This document shows, in pieces, positions 33,812 through 43,681 of a stretch of DNA of 64,000 nucleotides (the first letter of the stretch is position 1; the number at the start of each line of letters is the position of its first letter). The notes under the pieces were generated by a model. It was not told the DNA's origin, ran no database searches, and saw nothing but the letters and a program-made list of their open reading frames with translations. The DNA is taken from positions 1-64,000 of the forward strand of contig NZ_JANCTC010000005.1 of the NCBI RefSeq assembly GCF_024297145.1, written 5' to 3'. The translations under genes and the position numbers were made by a program. This stretch comes from Mesorhizobium sp. LMG 17147 (GTDB lineage: Bacteria > Pseudomonadota > Alphaproteobacteria > Rhizobiales > Rhizobiaceae).

Positions 33812-34384
33812 ATGCGACCGCTTCTCTACTCCATCAACGTCACCCTCGATGGTTGCTGCGACCACAACGCCATACCGGCGGACGAGGCACTGCAGCAGAC
33901 GACAGTGCGCGCGATACATCGCCACGCCACCGAGAGCATCGGCCGGGCCGACGCTCTGCTCTTCGGCCGCGTCACCTACCAAATGATGGAAGGAGCGTGG
34001 CGGCTGGCGACGCGGACAATAACGCCGCCCGACTGGACGGAACCTTTCGCGCGCACCATCGACGCGATGAAGAAGTACGTCGTTTCGAGCACGCTCGACC
34101 GGGTCGATTGGAACGCGGAGCTGCTTAGCGGAAACCTTGGTGAGGCAGTACAGAAGCTCAAGGAGCAGCCGGGCAAGGCGCTGTTCACGGGCGGCGTGAA
34201 ACTCCCCATGGCGCTGGCGGAGCTGGGTCTGATCGATGAGTACGAATTCGTAGTGCAGCCCAGACTTGCGGGTCATGGGCCCACGTTGTTCGCCGGGCTC
34301 TCCAAATACATCGAGTTGAAGCTCGTCGACCGGCGAGAGCTCAGCACAGGCGCCGTAGTGCTACGCTACGAGCCGAGGAGGTAG
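33812..34384 (+). CDS. RibD C-terminal/dihydrofolate reductase-like protein
   Basis: This 190-residue protein begins MRPLLYSINVTLDGCCDH, the usual first strand and substrate loop of the RibD-C/DHFR-like family (often SLDG). It continues with ADALLFGRVTYQMMEG, KKYVVSSTLDRVDW, ALFTGGVKLPMALAELGLIDEYEFVVQP and a closing strand. The family binds NADPH and is usually annotated as a dihydrofolate reductase family protein, with unknown substrate in most cases. AAGGGGG upstream of the ATG is an acceptable ribosome-binding site. Confidence 0.9.
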   Translation: MRPLLYSINVTLDGCCDHNAIPADEALQQTTVRAIHRHATESIGRADALLFGRVTYQMMEGAWRLATRTITPPDWTEPFARTIDAMKKYVVSSTLDRVDWNAELLSGNLGEAVQKLKEQPGKALFTGGVKLPMALAELGLIDEYEFVVQPRLAGHGPTLFAGLSKYIELKLVDRRELSTGAVVLRYEPRR

Positions 34385-34424
34385 CGCGTAAGGTCAGGGA
34401 GGGCACAGGACTACTGGATTTCGA

Positions 34425-34640
34425 TCACATCACAATCAAAGGCTTAGCGCGCACTACGTTTGGCAATGGGTATTCGCCGGTTTTGTGGTTTGTGTGACAA
34501 CCGTTGTCATCGGAGCCACCGCTATGCGCATAGGCACTGGCGCAAAAGGCCGCTAACGTGAACGCCGCAAATGCGGCCAGAATTGTAGGCGAGAAATAAG
34601 CGGTGGAGCGTGGAGACCCGGATGACCGCTGACCAAAGCT
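34425..34640 (-). pseudogene. YHYH-type small exported protein, apparently frameshifted
   Basis: The minus-strand frame reads a hydrophobic segment (ILAAFAAFTLAAFCASAYA) and then HSGGSDDNGCHTNHKTGEY. It continues PLPNVV where YHYH-family proteins normally have HCH. Removing one base from the CCC run (34468-34470 on plus) restores GEYHCQT and a stop at 34454. No ATG or GTG start is found near the signal peptide, only a TTG and longer frames. I read this as a decayed or mis-sequenced copy of a small periplasmic YHYH protein. Confidence 0.45.
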
Positions 34641-34658
34641 CCGTTGCAAATCCCAGCC

Positions 34659-34865
34659 ATGACGCCTGCGCCTGTTAGTAGTTTCATTGTAGGCATGACC
34701 CTCTGCTTCGTCGGGGTTCTGGCCTATCACTGGTTTGGCGCCATCGCGCTGTTTGTTGTCGGAGGGATTGGTCTTCCGGCGGTGCCCGCCTTCTCCTTAT
34801 ACCGATTTGATTTGAAAAACCGGAAGGCCTGTGAATGGCCTCATCCGACAGACAAGGAATCCTAG
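34659..34865 (+). CDS. Small membrane protein, hypothetical
   Basis: This 68-residue protein starts MTPAPVSSFIVGMTLCFVG and has two hydrophobic helices (about residues 8-24 and 29-45). It ends in a charged tail, FDLKNRKACEWPHPTDKES. The ribosome-binding site is weak, but the hydrophobic pattern and codon use look genuine. It lies in a patch of small accessory-type genes. No family recognised. Confidence 0.45.
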   Translation: MTPAPVSSFIVGMTLCFVGVLAYHWFGAIALFVVGGIGLPAVPAFSLYRFDLKNRKACEWPHPTDKES

Positions 34866-34961
34866 ACTCCAGTAGGTCACAGTGACAGACAAAAACACAA
34901 AAAAGGCTGGGCAAGGATCAGCCATGCTCACCTCGAAGCTAGAGCTTTTGATTTCTGCCCT

Positions 34962-35104
34962 TTGAATTGGCGACAATATCGAGAGTTTTACCGCCAGCTA
35001 TATGAAAAACATGAGTTGGTGAGGCCCCTCAAGATTGGAATCTGGGCGGGCATGGCCGTCTGGGGGCGTTCGTCATCTGGACCGTTGTCCACGGCGGAAT
35101 GTGA
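34962..35104 (+). pseudogene. Small membrane protein fragment with apparent frameshift
   Basis: From a TTG at 34962 the frame reads NWRQYREFYRQLYEKHELVRP and IGIWAGMAVW, a helix start, then turns into polar Arg/Ser/Pro-rich text after a run of five G (35062-35066). Adding one base to that run continues the helix as GAFVIWTVVHGGM and reaches TGA at 35102. This strongly suggests an indel in the homopolymer, real or from sequencing. The start codon is uncertain. Confidence 0.35.
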
Positions 35105-35124
35105 CGCTGGCCGCCCGCGCCCGC

Positions 35125-35436
35125 CTAATCCACCATGTCCCGTAGAGGCTTCTTGCGCTTCGGCGCCCTGTACTTCTCGACTAACCTGACCTTGTCGATA
35201 TCGACCGTCACCAGCGTTCCAAGGTCGATTGTCACCTTCCCGCCTTCCTCGTCCATGCGCGTGACCTCGGCTCGCAGCTCAATCGGCTGGCCCCGCTTGA
35301 CCTCGGACTTGCTGTCCCTGATCGAATGCGGGAAATGATAGCTCGGGATAGAGACGCTGACGCGGTCGTCTGTCACGCGCCTTCGAACAGTGGCGGTAAC
35401 CGCCACCACGTCACCAATGCCTACTCCCCGCGCCAT
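35125..35436 (-). CDS. Hypothetical protein, probably beta-rich
   Basis: This 103-residue protein starts MARGVGIGDVVAVTATVRRR. It alternates short beta strands with charged residues (VSVSIPSYHFPHSI, GGKVTIDLGTLVTVDIDKVRLVE) and ends in a basic tail, YRAPKRKKPLRDMVD. The beta-strand spacing suggests a small barrel such as an SH3- or OB-like fold, an inference only. No clear ribosome-binding site. The gene sits in the accessory patch beside the tRNA. Confidence 0.55.
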   Translation of the reverse strand: MARGVGIGDVVAVTATVRRRVTDDRVSVSIPSYHFPHSIRDSKSEVKRGQPIELRAEVTRMDEEGGKVTIDLGTLVTVDIDKVRLVEKYRAPKRKKPLRDMVD

Positions 35437-35482
35437 AAATTGAGTCTGGGGCGGCCTGTGAGGTAGTCAAGACGTTGCTAAT

Positions 35483-35773
35483 ATGCGCTTGGCGGACTGG
35501 CGAAACTCCCCCTATGTCCGGCGAATGGCAAAGGGCTGGACGTTTCAATCTCTGATCGACGCGAAAATGGCCGTTACGGCGCACTGCCATCATGCGCCAT
35601 GCCACCATCGTCAAGAGTTGGATCTAACGAAGCTGAGAAAGACAGCCCCGCTTTCCTTTTTCGGTTGCCTCAACGAGGCTCACCCGCACTGGATATTCCT
35701 TATCCTGCGAACGGATCGTATCCCGCGCCAATCGGTGTGCTCTCAGAGCCATGTTCTTAGACTTCCAAACTGA
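35483..35773 (+). CDS. Small hypothetical protein, possibly truncated
   Basis: A 96-codon frame starts MRLADWRNSPYVRRMAKGW and includes AHCHHAPCHHRQELDLTKL, a Cys/His cluster that could bind zinc. I recall similar N-termini in rhizobial hypothetical proteins that continue with a second CxxC ribbon, but here the remainder (from LRKTAPLSFFG on) does not look like that. The C-terminus may thus be replaced after a break. No profile check was possible. Confidence 0.4.
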   Translation: MRLADWRNSPYVRRMAKGWTFQSLIDAKMAVTAHCHHAPCHHRQELDLTKLRKTAPLSFFGCLNEAHPHWIFLILRTDRIPRQSVCSQSHVLRLPN

Positions 35774-36125
35774 CTTGTCTGATGCCTATCGCATCCACGC
35801 ATTATGAATAACGCGGCGGTGAGGCTGCCCCGGCTTATCTTGTTGGAGGGGGAGTTAGTTCACAAGCCTATAGAGGACAATGGCTTAGGCCAATTTAAAA
35901 CGGATTTCCGGGGCGGAACAGCGGCCAAGGTTTGGCACTATGCGCGAAGATGCGAAAGCCACGGCAAGGCAAGACATCCCCCGAGGGCGGAAAGAGCGCA
36001 AATTTATTTCACAAGCATCGAAGCCGTTTGGACGGGTGCGCATCTGCACCAAGTGGAGATGGAAGTGGGGACCGACAGACACGCTTAGAAAATAGCGCGT
36101 CTTTCAGGTACCTAGGATATCCCGC
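35774..36125. other. Intergenic stretch next to the tRNA 3' end
   Basis: About 350 bp of lower GC content immediately beyond the 3' end of the tRNA-Ala gene. One 94-codon plus frame is present without family character. I found no repeat of the tRNA 3' end that would mark an attachment-site pair. Confidence 0.35.
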
Positions 36126-36201
<76 letters not shown>

Positions 36202-36365
36202 GTCCAGCGGATGGGGCTTTTATCGGCCGCTGCGGTTTCCTGTCAAGGCTGCGCTTGCTGCCGAAATGCCGGTCGGCCGTTCGTGCGCCTCGCCTACGCG
36301 TCGGAACGCGGCTCTTGCCGCTTTCAGCTACAGTGGCTACATGTCGGCAACAATCGGAGACCGGC

Positions 36366-36656
36366 ATGATCGCCCTCATTCAGACCATTGTCATGGCGCT
36401 TGACCTTTACTGGTGGATCATCATCGCCTCGGCGATATTTTCCTGGCTCTACGCCTTCAACGTCGTCAACTCCCGCAACCAGTTCGTCGATACCATCAGC
36501 AACATGCTCTATCGGCTGACCGAACCGGCGCTGCGGCCGATCCGCCGCTTCATGCCCGATCTCGGCGGCATCGACATCTCGCCGATCATCCTGCTGCTGA
36601 TCCTGTTCTTCATCCGGCAGTTCCTGCTCACCACTGTGCTTTCGCTGGTCGTCTGA
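36366..36656 (+). CDS. YggT-family membrane protein
   Basis: This 96-residue protein has two hydrophobic segments ([20 protein letters not shown] and [17 protein letters not shown]) and the conserved motif [19 protein letters not shown] between them, diagnostic of YggT (Ycf19) proteins. These are small inner-membrane proteins implicated in membrane organisation or osmotic tolerance. The ATG at 36366 has GGAGACCGGC just upstream. The DUF167 gene begins at the base after its stop, a typical YggT-DUF167 gene pair. Confidence 0.93.
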   Translation: MIALIQTIVMALDLYWWIIIASAIFSWLYAFNVVNSRNQFVDTISNMLYRLTEPALRPIRRFMPDLGGIDISPIILLLILFFIRQFLLTTVLSLVV

Positions 36657-36989
36657 GTGCAGGCGTCCCCTGCGCGCGCGTTCCGCACGCGCGCCGACGG
36701 CATCGACCTGTTCGTCCGGCTGACGCCGAAATCGGCGATGGACGGGCTCGAGGGGGCCGAAACGACCGCGGATGGGCGAAGCCATCTGAAGGCTCGCGTT
36801 CGCGCCGTGCCGGAAAACGGGGCCGCCAATCGAGCGCTGGAAAGGCTGGTCGCTAAGGCGCTTGGCGTGGCCGCTTCGGCCGTCTCGATCGTCGCCGGCG
36901 GCACCGCTCGGCTGAAGACGGTCCGTGTGCTTGGCGATCCCGCGGCGCTGGCGAAACGCATCGATACGCTGGGCACGCCTGCGCCATGA
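36657..36989 (+). CDS. DUF167 (YggU-type) protein
   Basis: This 110-residue protein begins at GTG directly after the yggT stop. It shows LFVRLTPKSAMDGLEG (first strand and helix), SHLKARVRAVPENGAANRAL (the most conserved DUF167 stretch) and VSIVAGGTARLKTV. Small DUF167 proteins of unknown function commonly accompany YggT. Translation is presumably coupled. Confidence 0.92.
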   Translation: MQASPARAFRTRADGIDLFVRLTPKSAMDGLEGAETTADGRSHLKARVRAVPENGAANRALERLVAKALGVAASAVSIVAGGTARLKTVRVLGDPAALAKRIDTLGTPAP

Positions 36990-37014
36990 TCTCGGCTCGC
37001 TCACCAACCCCGTA

Positions 37015-37165
37015 GAAAAAAGGCCGGGCTGCAAAGCCCGGCCAGATGTGAAGGTCGAAAACCTTCAGAGGGGAACGCGCCGGACGAATGGGAGGAAACA
37101 TCCGGCGCAGCGTGCATATGGGTCGGCATCGCTGACGTTTCAATGACGGGAACGACAATAACAGC
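37015..37165 (-). ncRNA. Candidate small RNA with anti-Shine-Dalgarno loop
   Basis: On the minus strand three perfect hairpins follow one another. The first has 8-bp arms GCGCCGGA/TCCGGCGC (37077-37108) with the loop TGTTTCCTCCCATTCG. The second has 7-bp arms TGAAGGT/ACCTTCA (37049-37067). The third is a 9-bp GC-rich terminator stem (37022-37043) followed by six T. A CCTCCC motif in a loop is the hallmark of alphaproteobacterial anti-Shine-Dalgarno sRNAs such as the alpha-r14 type. The 5' end is not determined; it may be an independent gene or processed from the 3' end of the upstream transporter operon. Confidence 0.6.
37016..37043 (-). terminator. Rho-independent terminator (minus strand)
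   Basis: GGCCGGGCT, loop TTGC, AGCCCGGCC, then TTTTTT on the minus strand. It ends the candidate sRNA and any read-through from the transporter operon that stops at 37243. Confidence 0.9.
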
Positions 37166-37242
37166 TTCGTGAAACCGGGCGGTGGATGTCGATGAACGCC
37201 TGGGATTGGGGACCTGTTTGACCGTTGTCTGGGCAATTATTC

Positions 37243-38210
<968 letters not shown>

Positions 38211-38211
<1 letters not shown>

Positions 38212-39221
38212 CAGAGCTCCTCGCAACGCAGGCAGCGGCTTTGCTGGGTCGGCGTCGCCGCAAACAAGGGCGGGACTGCGGCACGGCAGGCAGCGATAGC
38301 CATCGGGCAGCGCGGCGCGAAGGAACAGCCTTTGGGCAGCAACGCGAGCGACGGAACATTCCCGGCAATGGTCGGCAGCGGCGTGCCCGCCAGCTTCAGT
38401 GCCGTGGCCTGGCCGAGCCGCGGCACCGAACGCATCAACCCGGCGGTGTAGGGATGACGCGGACGGGTGAACACTTCGCTCACCGGACCTGTTTCGACGA
38501 TACGCCCGGCATACATCACCGCTACCCGGTCGGCGATTTCGGCGACGACGCCGAGATTGTGGGTGACGAACAGGATGCCCATGCCGCGCTGCGCCTGCAG
38601 CTCGGCCAAAAGATCGAGGATCTGGGCCTGGATGGTGACGTCCAGCGCGGTGGTCGGCTCGTCGGCGATCAGCAAGCCCGGATCGCAGGACAGGGCCATG
38701 GCGATGGTGGCGCGCTGGCGCATCCCGCCCGAAAGTTCGTGCGGATACTGCCGCGCCCGCCGCTTCGGATCGGGAATGCCGACCTGTTCCAGCAGCCGCA
38801 CCGCGTCTGCTTCTGCCTCGCGGTGCGATTTGCCGAGATGAATGCGGATCGGTTCGGCGATCTGCTCGCCGATCGTGTAGACCGGGTTGAGGCTGGTCAT
38901 CGGCTCCTGGAACACCATGCCGATCTCGTTGCCGCGTATCTTGCGCAGCGACTCGGTATCGAGGCTGGTCAGTTCGGTGAGCGTGCCGTTCTTGCGCCGC
39001 AGCGCGATCGACCCCTCGGCGATATGTCCGACCCTTTTCGGCAGCAATCCGATGATCGACAGGCTGGTGACGGACTTGCCCGATCCGGATTCGCCAACGA
39101 GCGCCACGGTCTCGCCGGAGCCGATCGTCAGGTCGACATCCCTTATCGCCGCGATGTCGCGCCCCGCAATGCGGAACACCGCGCGCAGGCCGGAAATCGA
39201 CAGGATCGGCGTGGCGCTCAG
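38211..39221 (-). CDS. Peptide-type ABC transporter ATPase (OppD/DppD type), CTG start
   Basis: This 336-residue protein has Walker [10 protein letters not shown]-loop [17 protein letters not shown], signature [14 protein letters not shown], Walker [13 protein letters not shown] and the C-terminal [12 protein letters not shown] element. No ATG, GTG or TTG lies in frame near the expected N-terminus ([15 protein letters not shown]). The only suitable codon is CTG at 39221, which overlaps the dapA-like stop as CTGA, just like a usual ATGA overlap. GGGG lies 8 bases upstream. Initiation by CTG or strong coupling is therefore inferred. Confidence 0.9.
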
Positions 39222-40135
39222 CGGAGCAGCCCCACATCGCGAAGGATCATGTCGATCTTTGCGGTTTCCTGCTCGTTCAGGCTGCGCTGCGGCCGCGCCA
39301 TGGTGTTCGAGGCGATGATGCCGAGGCTCTTCATCGCCGCCTTGAAGGCGCCGACGCCGGCCGAGCCGGCGCTGGTCCTGCCGAGCGAGATCCAGACGAT
39401 CTCGAAAAGTTTCAACAACCGCTCCTGCTCCAGGCGGGCTTCGGCAAGCTGGCCCGCCTGCGTCAGCTTCCACAGCCTGACATAACCATGCGGGTCAACA
39501 TTGGCGAGGCCCGGCACGACGCCATGCGCGCCCATCGCCAGCACGCTGTCGACCAGGATCTCGGAACCGGTCATGCCGAAAAAACTGGGATCGTCGGCCA
39601 TGTCCTTGAGCACGTAACGCAGATTGCCGTCATCGCCGCTGGAATCCTTGATACCCGCAATGGCTCCTTCCCTGGCGAGACCGACCGTGGTCTTGCGCTC
39701 CAGCTTGACGTGCACGCAGACCGGGATGTCGTAGGCGATGACCGGAATGTCGAGCGCATCTTTGATGTAGCGGAAGTGATCGCCGATCTCGGGCTGGCTG
39801 GTGCGGGTATAAAACGGCGCGGTGACGACGATGGCGTCGGCACCGGCCGATCTGGCGATGCGGGCGTGGTTGATGACGCGGTCGGTCGTCGGGTCGATAA
39901 CACCGGCGAAGATCGGAACCCGGCCGTTATTGACCTTGACCGCGTGCTCGAGGACGGCCCTGCGGCCCGCCTCGTCGTGGAAGACCACCTCGCTGGTCGA
40001 GCCCAGCACGAACAGCCCGTGGACGCCGCCGTCGAGCAGGTTCTCGATGGTGCGCGTGAACGACGGGAAATCGACGCTGAAATCGGCATTGAGCGGGGTG
40101 ACGACAGGTGGGACGACGCCGGTAAACAGGGGCAT
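39218..40135 (-). CDS. DapA-family lyase/aldolase (first copy)
   Basis: This 305-residue protein has the dihydrodipicolinate synthase-family fold: [17 protein letters not shown] at the start, the GSTSEV loop, TAPFYTRTS with the catalytic Tyr, and [10 protein letters not shown] with the Schiff-base Lys near residue 168. Family members cleave or condense 2-keto acids (DHDPS, N-acetylneuraminate lyase, KDG and hydroxyproline-derived lyases). Location between transporter permeases and ATPases argues for catabolism of the transported solute rather than lysine synthesis. The ribosome-binding site is AGG seven bases before the start. Confidence 0.92.
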   Translation of the reverse strand: MPLFTGVVPPVVTPLNADFSVDFPSFTRTIENLLDGGVHGLFVLGSTSEVVFHDEAGRRAVLEHAVKVNNGRVPIFAGVIDPTTDRVINHARIARSAGADAIVVTAPFYTRTSQPEIGDHFRYIKDALDIPVIAYDIPVCVHVKLERKTTVGLAREGAIAGIKDSSGDDGNLRYVLKDMADDPSFFGMTGSEILVDSVLAMGAHGVVPGLANVDPHGYVRLWKLTQAGQLAEARLEQERLLKLFEIVWISLGRTSAGSAGVGAFKAAMKSLGIIASNTMARPQRSLNEQETAKIDMILRDVGLLR

Positions 40136-40153
40136 TTTGATGAACCTTCGAGG

Positions 40154-41056
40154 TCAGTTGAGATCGGAGCGGGGATCGAATGCATCGCGCAGGCCGTCGC
40201 CGATGAAGTTGATGGCGAGCACCGTGAGCACCAGCGCGGCGCCTGGGAACATCCATTGCCACGGATAATTTTCAAGCACGACGGTGGAGCGGGCGAGATT
40301 GAGCATGTTGCCCCAGCTGGCTTCGGGCGGCGCGATGCCGAGGCCGAGGAAGGACAGGCCAGCCTCGAGCAGGATGGCGTTGGCGATCTGCAAGGTGGCA
40401 TAGACGACCAGGATATCGATGCAATTGGGCAGGCCGTGCCGGAACAGCAGATGCGGCAGCCCCGCGCCCATGCCGCGGGCGGCAACGACGAAATCGCGCT
40501 CGCGCAGTTCGAGCAGCCGGGCGCGCACCATGCGCGACAGCACCGGCCAGGAAAGCAGCGAGATCACCAGTATGGTCGGCGCGATGCCGGTGCCGGCAAT
40601 CGAAGCCAGCACCAGCAGGAAGATCACCGGCGGCAGCGTCATCGCCAGATCGACCAAGCGCATCACCGTGCCGTCGACGAGGCGCCCGCCAAAGCTGGCG
40701 ACGGCGCCGACCAGGAAGCCGATGACGGTCGATATAGCGACCGAGCAGACGGCGACCAGCAATGAGATCCGCCCACCTTGCAGCAACCGGGCCATGACGT
40801 CGCGCCCGACGCCGTCGCTACCCAGCCAATGAATGGCCGACGGCGCCTTGTTCATCGCCCTGAGGTCGATGGCGTTCGGGCCGAACGGCCACCACAAAGA
40901 ATATGTCGAAACCGCCAACAGGATCGGGATGACGATCAAAAGCCCGGCACGCGCCGCGCGGTTTTCGAAAAAGCGGTCGAACGCGCGGCGGAGCGGCCCC
41001 TTGGTCTGCGGTAACGCTGTCGGGTCGACCGTTGGGTCCGGCGCAGTGATTGCCAT
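40154..41056 (-). CDS. Peptide-type ABC transporter permease (OppC/DppC type)
   Basis: This 300-residue protein has an N-terminal helix ([19 protein letters not shown]), [20 protein letters not shown] (the conserved DppC stretch) and six hydrophobic segments. The permease EAA loop lies around [22 protein letters not shown]. It forms the channel with the other permease. The start ATG at 41056 overlaps the upstream permease stop by one base; the 18-bp gap to the dapA-like gene keeps the operon compact. Confidence 0.92.
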   Translation of the reverse strand: MAITAPDPTVDPTALPQTKGPLRRAFDRFFENRAARAGLLIVIPILLAVSTYSLWWPFGPNAIDLRAMNKAPSAIHWLGSDGVGRDVMARLLQGGRISLLVAVCSVAISTVIGFLVGAVASFGGRLVDGTVMRLVDLAMTLPPVIFLLVLASIAGTGIAPTILVISLLSWPVLSRMVRARLLELRERDFVVAARGMGAGLPHLLFRHGLPNCIDILVVYATLQIANAILLEAGLSFLGLGIAPPEASWGNMLNLARSTVVLENYPWQWMFPGAALVLTVLAINFIGDGLRDAFDPRSDLN

Positions 41057-42015
41057 CACGCCACCTGAATGCGCGGGTCGACGACGGCATAGACGACGTC
41101 GGTCAACAGGTTGACCAGGATGACGCAAACGCCGATCACCAGCGTGGCGCCCATGATCACCGGGTAATCGCGGGTGCCAACGGCATTGACCAGAAGCAGT
41201 CCCATGCCCGGCCAATTGAACACGCTTTCCAGGAAGATGGCGCCGCCGATGGCGATGCCGACGGTCGAGCCGATCAGCGTAATGACCGGCAGGAGCGCGT
41301 TGCGGGTCGCATGCTTGATGATAACCCAGAACTCGCGCACGCCCTTGGCACGCGCCGTCCGCACGTAATCCTGGTTGAGCACTTCCAGCAGCGAAGCGCG
41401 CATGTAGCGCATGATCAGCGCGGCATGGCCGATGGACAGCAGGCAAGCGGGCAGGATGAGGTGCGCAAGCACGTCGGTCATCGAGAACGGCGCACCCGCG
41501 GCCTGCATGCCGCCGGACGGCGCCCAGCGCAGCAGCACCGAGAAAAAATAGAGGCCAAGCAGCGCCGTCAGAAAAGCCGGGCTGGAGATACCGATAAACG
41601 ACAGCACCGACAGCGCGATGTCGAACGGTTCGTTACGGCGCACCGCACTGAAAATGCCGGCGGAAATGCCGAGCACGATGGCGATCGCCAGGCCCGTGCC
41701 CATCAGCAGCGCGGTCGGGCCGATGCGCTCCATGACCAGCGGCAGCACGGCGACGCCGCTGCGCTGGATCGAAAAGCCGAAGTCCCCGCCCAGCGCCGCG
41801 CGCAGCCAGGCCAGATATTGCACGGGAAGCGGCCGGTCGAGCCCAAGCCGTTCGCGCAGCCCCTCGAGATCGGAGGCGGACATCGGCACCGACGGGTTGA
41901 TATAGGCGTCGATCGGATCGCCCGGTGCCAGCCGCAACAGGATGAAGATGAGGACGCTGAGCGCGACCAGCATCAGCAATCCTGTCGCGCTGCGGCGGGC
42001 AATGAAGCTCAACAT
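41056..42015 (-). CDS. Peptide-type ABC transporter permease (OppB/DppB type)
   Basis: This 319-residue protein begins [19 protein letters not shown]. It has [13 protein letters not shown] (conserved in DppB), the [14 protein letters not shown] segment, six hydrophobic helices and the EAA loop [19 protein letters not shown]. It pairs with the downstream permease to import the solute delivered by the family-5 binding protein. It lies 65 bp after the binding protein gene. Confidence 0.93.
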   Translation of the reverse strand: MLSFIARRSATGLLMLVALSVLIFILLRLAPGDPIDAYINPSVPMSASDLEGLRERLGLDRPLPVQYLAWLRAALGGDFGFSIQRSGVAVLPLVMERIGPTALLMGTGLAIAIVLGISAGIFSAVRRNEPFDIALSVLSFIGISSPAFLTALLGLYFFSVLLRWAPSGGMQAAGAPFSMTDVLAHLILPACLLSIGHAALIMRYMRASLLEVLNQDYVRTARAKGVREFWVIIKHATRNALLPVITLIGSTVGIAIGGAIFLESVFNWPGMGLLLVNAVGTRDYPVIMGATLVIGVCVILVNLLTDVVYAVVDPRIQVA

Positions 42016-42080
42016 GGGCTATCCGTGGCGGTGGCAGGCGGCGCCAAAGTGGTCCGCCTGCTCGCTTCGTTGCGGGGTTC

Positions 42081-43661
42081 TTACTGGATATCCCAGCGCT
42101 CCGGGTGAGCTGCGTAGGGGCCGCCGCCCGGCGCCGGCGTCCAGACGAAGTCACGCAGCTTGTTGGAGGCCACGCCATAGCGGTTGGCCACCCACAGCGT
42201 TGCCCAGGGCAGGTCCTTGTTCATCACCTTGCAGACCTCCTGCCAGGATTGATCGATCTTGGCCGGATCGGTCTGGCCGAGGGCGGTGTCCAACGCAGTG
42301 CTCAGATCGTCGAATTCGATGCGCATGGTGTTGAAGCCTGCCGGCGGGATCTGCGACTTGTTGAGGCCGGGGTTGAGGCTGGCCGGATTGGGGCCGTTCT
42401 GCAGGCCGGCATAGACCATCGGAAAGCCATTCCAGTCCGGCGTGCCTTGTTTGTAGACGATGCCGTTATAGGTCGGCGTATCGACGACGCGCGGCACCAC
42501 GTTAATGCCGACTTCGGCCAGCATCGACTGAATGGCGGCCATCACGTTGGCCGCCTGCGGCGAGCCGTAGTAGGTCAGCAGGGTGATCGGTTTGTCGCCG
42601 TTGATCTTGTCCCAGCCCGCCTCGGTCAGCAGCGCCTTGGCCTTGGCCGGATCGTAGGCATAGGGTTCGAGACCCTCGGGAACGAGATGCGGCGCGACAT
42701 AGCCGCAATTGGCCGGCTTGGCGGCACCGCCATAGAGACTGTCTATGATGGCGTTGCGGTCGATCGCGTACATGATCGCCTGGCGGACACGGATATCCCT
42801 GAACAGGTCGACCTTCTGATTCAGCCCGATATAGTTGACCACGTAGGAGGCACCTTCGATCACTTTGAAATTGCTGTCACTTTTGAAGGAGGCCGCATCG
42901 TCGGGCTCGACATAGGTGAACTGGATTTCGCCGGCACGGAGCGCGGCGACGGCCGCCGCCGGTGACTCGAAATAGCGGTTGATGAGCACGTCTATCTTCG
43001 GTTTGCCGCCGCGATAATCGTCATCGGCTGCCAGCTCGACATATTGGTCGCTCACGTAGCGTTTGAACTTGAACGGGCCGGTGCCGACCGGAGTGGTCGA
43101 CCACCAGGTGCTGGTCGCCAGCGATTCCGGCGACAGGGTGGCCAGGGCATGCTCCGGCAGGATCATCAGCTGCGAGAGGATCGATAGAAACGATCCGTTC
43201 GGTTTCGATAGCTTCACCACTGCGGTGTGGTCATCCGGCGCATCGACCGAGGCGATGTCGGCGAGACGGGCGGCAAACAGGCTGCCGGAGGCCTTGTTCT
43301 TGGCAAGCTCGAGCGTGAACTTGACGTCCTTCGAGGTGAACGGCTTGCCGTCGTGCCAAGTCTCGTTGACCAGGTTGAACGTATAGCTCAGCTGGTCGTC
43401 GCTGATCTTGTAGTCCTTGGCGAGGTCGCCTTCGATCTCGGTCAATCCGGCATTGTAGATGACCAGCGGTTCAAAATAGGTGCTGAGCCAAGTGTAGCCG
43501 CCGGTCGCGACCAGCGGGTTGAAGTTCTTGGGAAAGCCGCCGGGACCGACGTCGAAGCCGCCGGCGATGGTTTTGGCGTTTTGTGCCTGGACGCTGGTCA
43601 CTGGGGCAATGCTGGCGAGCAGCAGCCCTGCGATAGAGAATGCGGTGGTCCTGATGCGCAT
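42081..43661 (-). CDS. Family-5 solute-binding protein of the peptide-type ABC transporter
   Basis: This 526-residue periplasmic protein has a signal peptide (MRIRTTAFSIAGLLLASIAP, cleavage near VQAQN). The family-5 signatures are DLAKDYKISDDQLSYTFNL, HDGKPFTSKDVKFTLEL, VGTGPFKFKRY and DIRVRQAIMYAIDR. Family-5 proteins bind peptides but also opines, oligosaccharides and other solutes. ATG at 43661 has GGGAGGAAACC directly upstream. It lies 20 bp after the GntR gene, so the regulator heads the operon. Confidence 0.95.
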   Translation of the reverse strand: MRIRTTAFSIAGLLLASIAPVTSVQAQNAKTIAGGFDVGPGGFPKNFNPLVATGGYTWLSTYFEPLVIYNAGLTEIEGDLAKDYKISDDQLSYTFNLVNETWHDGKPFTSKDVKFTLELAKNKASGSLFAARLADIASVDAPDDHTAVVKLSKPNGSFLSILSQLMILPEHALATLSPESLATSTWWSTTPVGTGPFKFKRYVSDQYVELAADDDYRGGKPKIDVLINRYFESPAAAVAALRAGEIQFTYVEPDDAASFKSDSNFKVIEGASYVVNYIGLNQKVDLFRDIRVRQAIMYAIDRNAIIDSLYGGAAKPANCGYVAPHLVPEGLEPYAYDPAKAKALLTEAGWDKINGDKPITLLTYYGSPQAANVMAAIQSMLAEVGINVVPRVVDTPTYNGIVYKQGTPDWNGFPMVYAGLQNGPNPASLNPGLNKSQIPPAGFNTMRIEFDDLSTALDTALGQTDPAKIDQSWQEVCKVMNKDLPWATLWVANRYGVASNKLRDFVWTPAPGGGPYAAHPERWDIQ

Positions 43662-43681
43662 GGTTTCCTCCCTTGGCATGT

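Noticed and set aside
35804..36088. 94-codon plus frame next to the tRNA
   Set aside because: No ribosome-binding site, no recognisable family and composition of non-coding DNA; left as unexplained intergenic sequence.
40154..41446. Long permease frame starting at 41446
   Set aside because: Residues before 41056 are the shadow of the upstream permease; the real start overlaps that gene's stop by one base.
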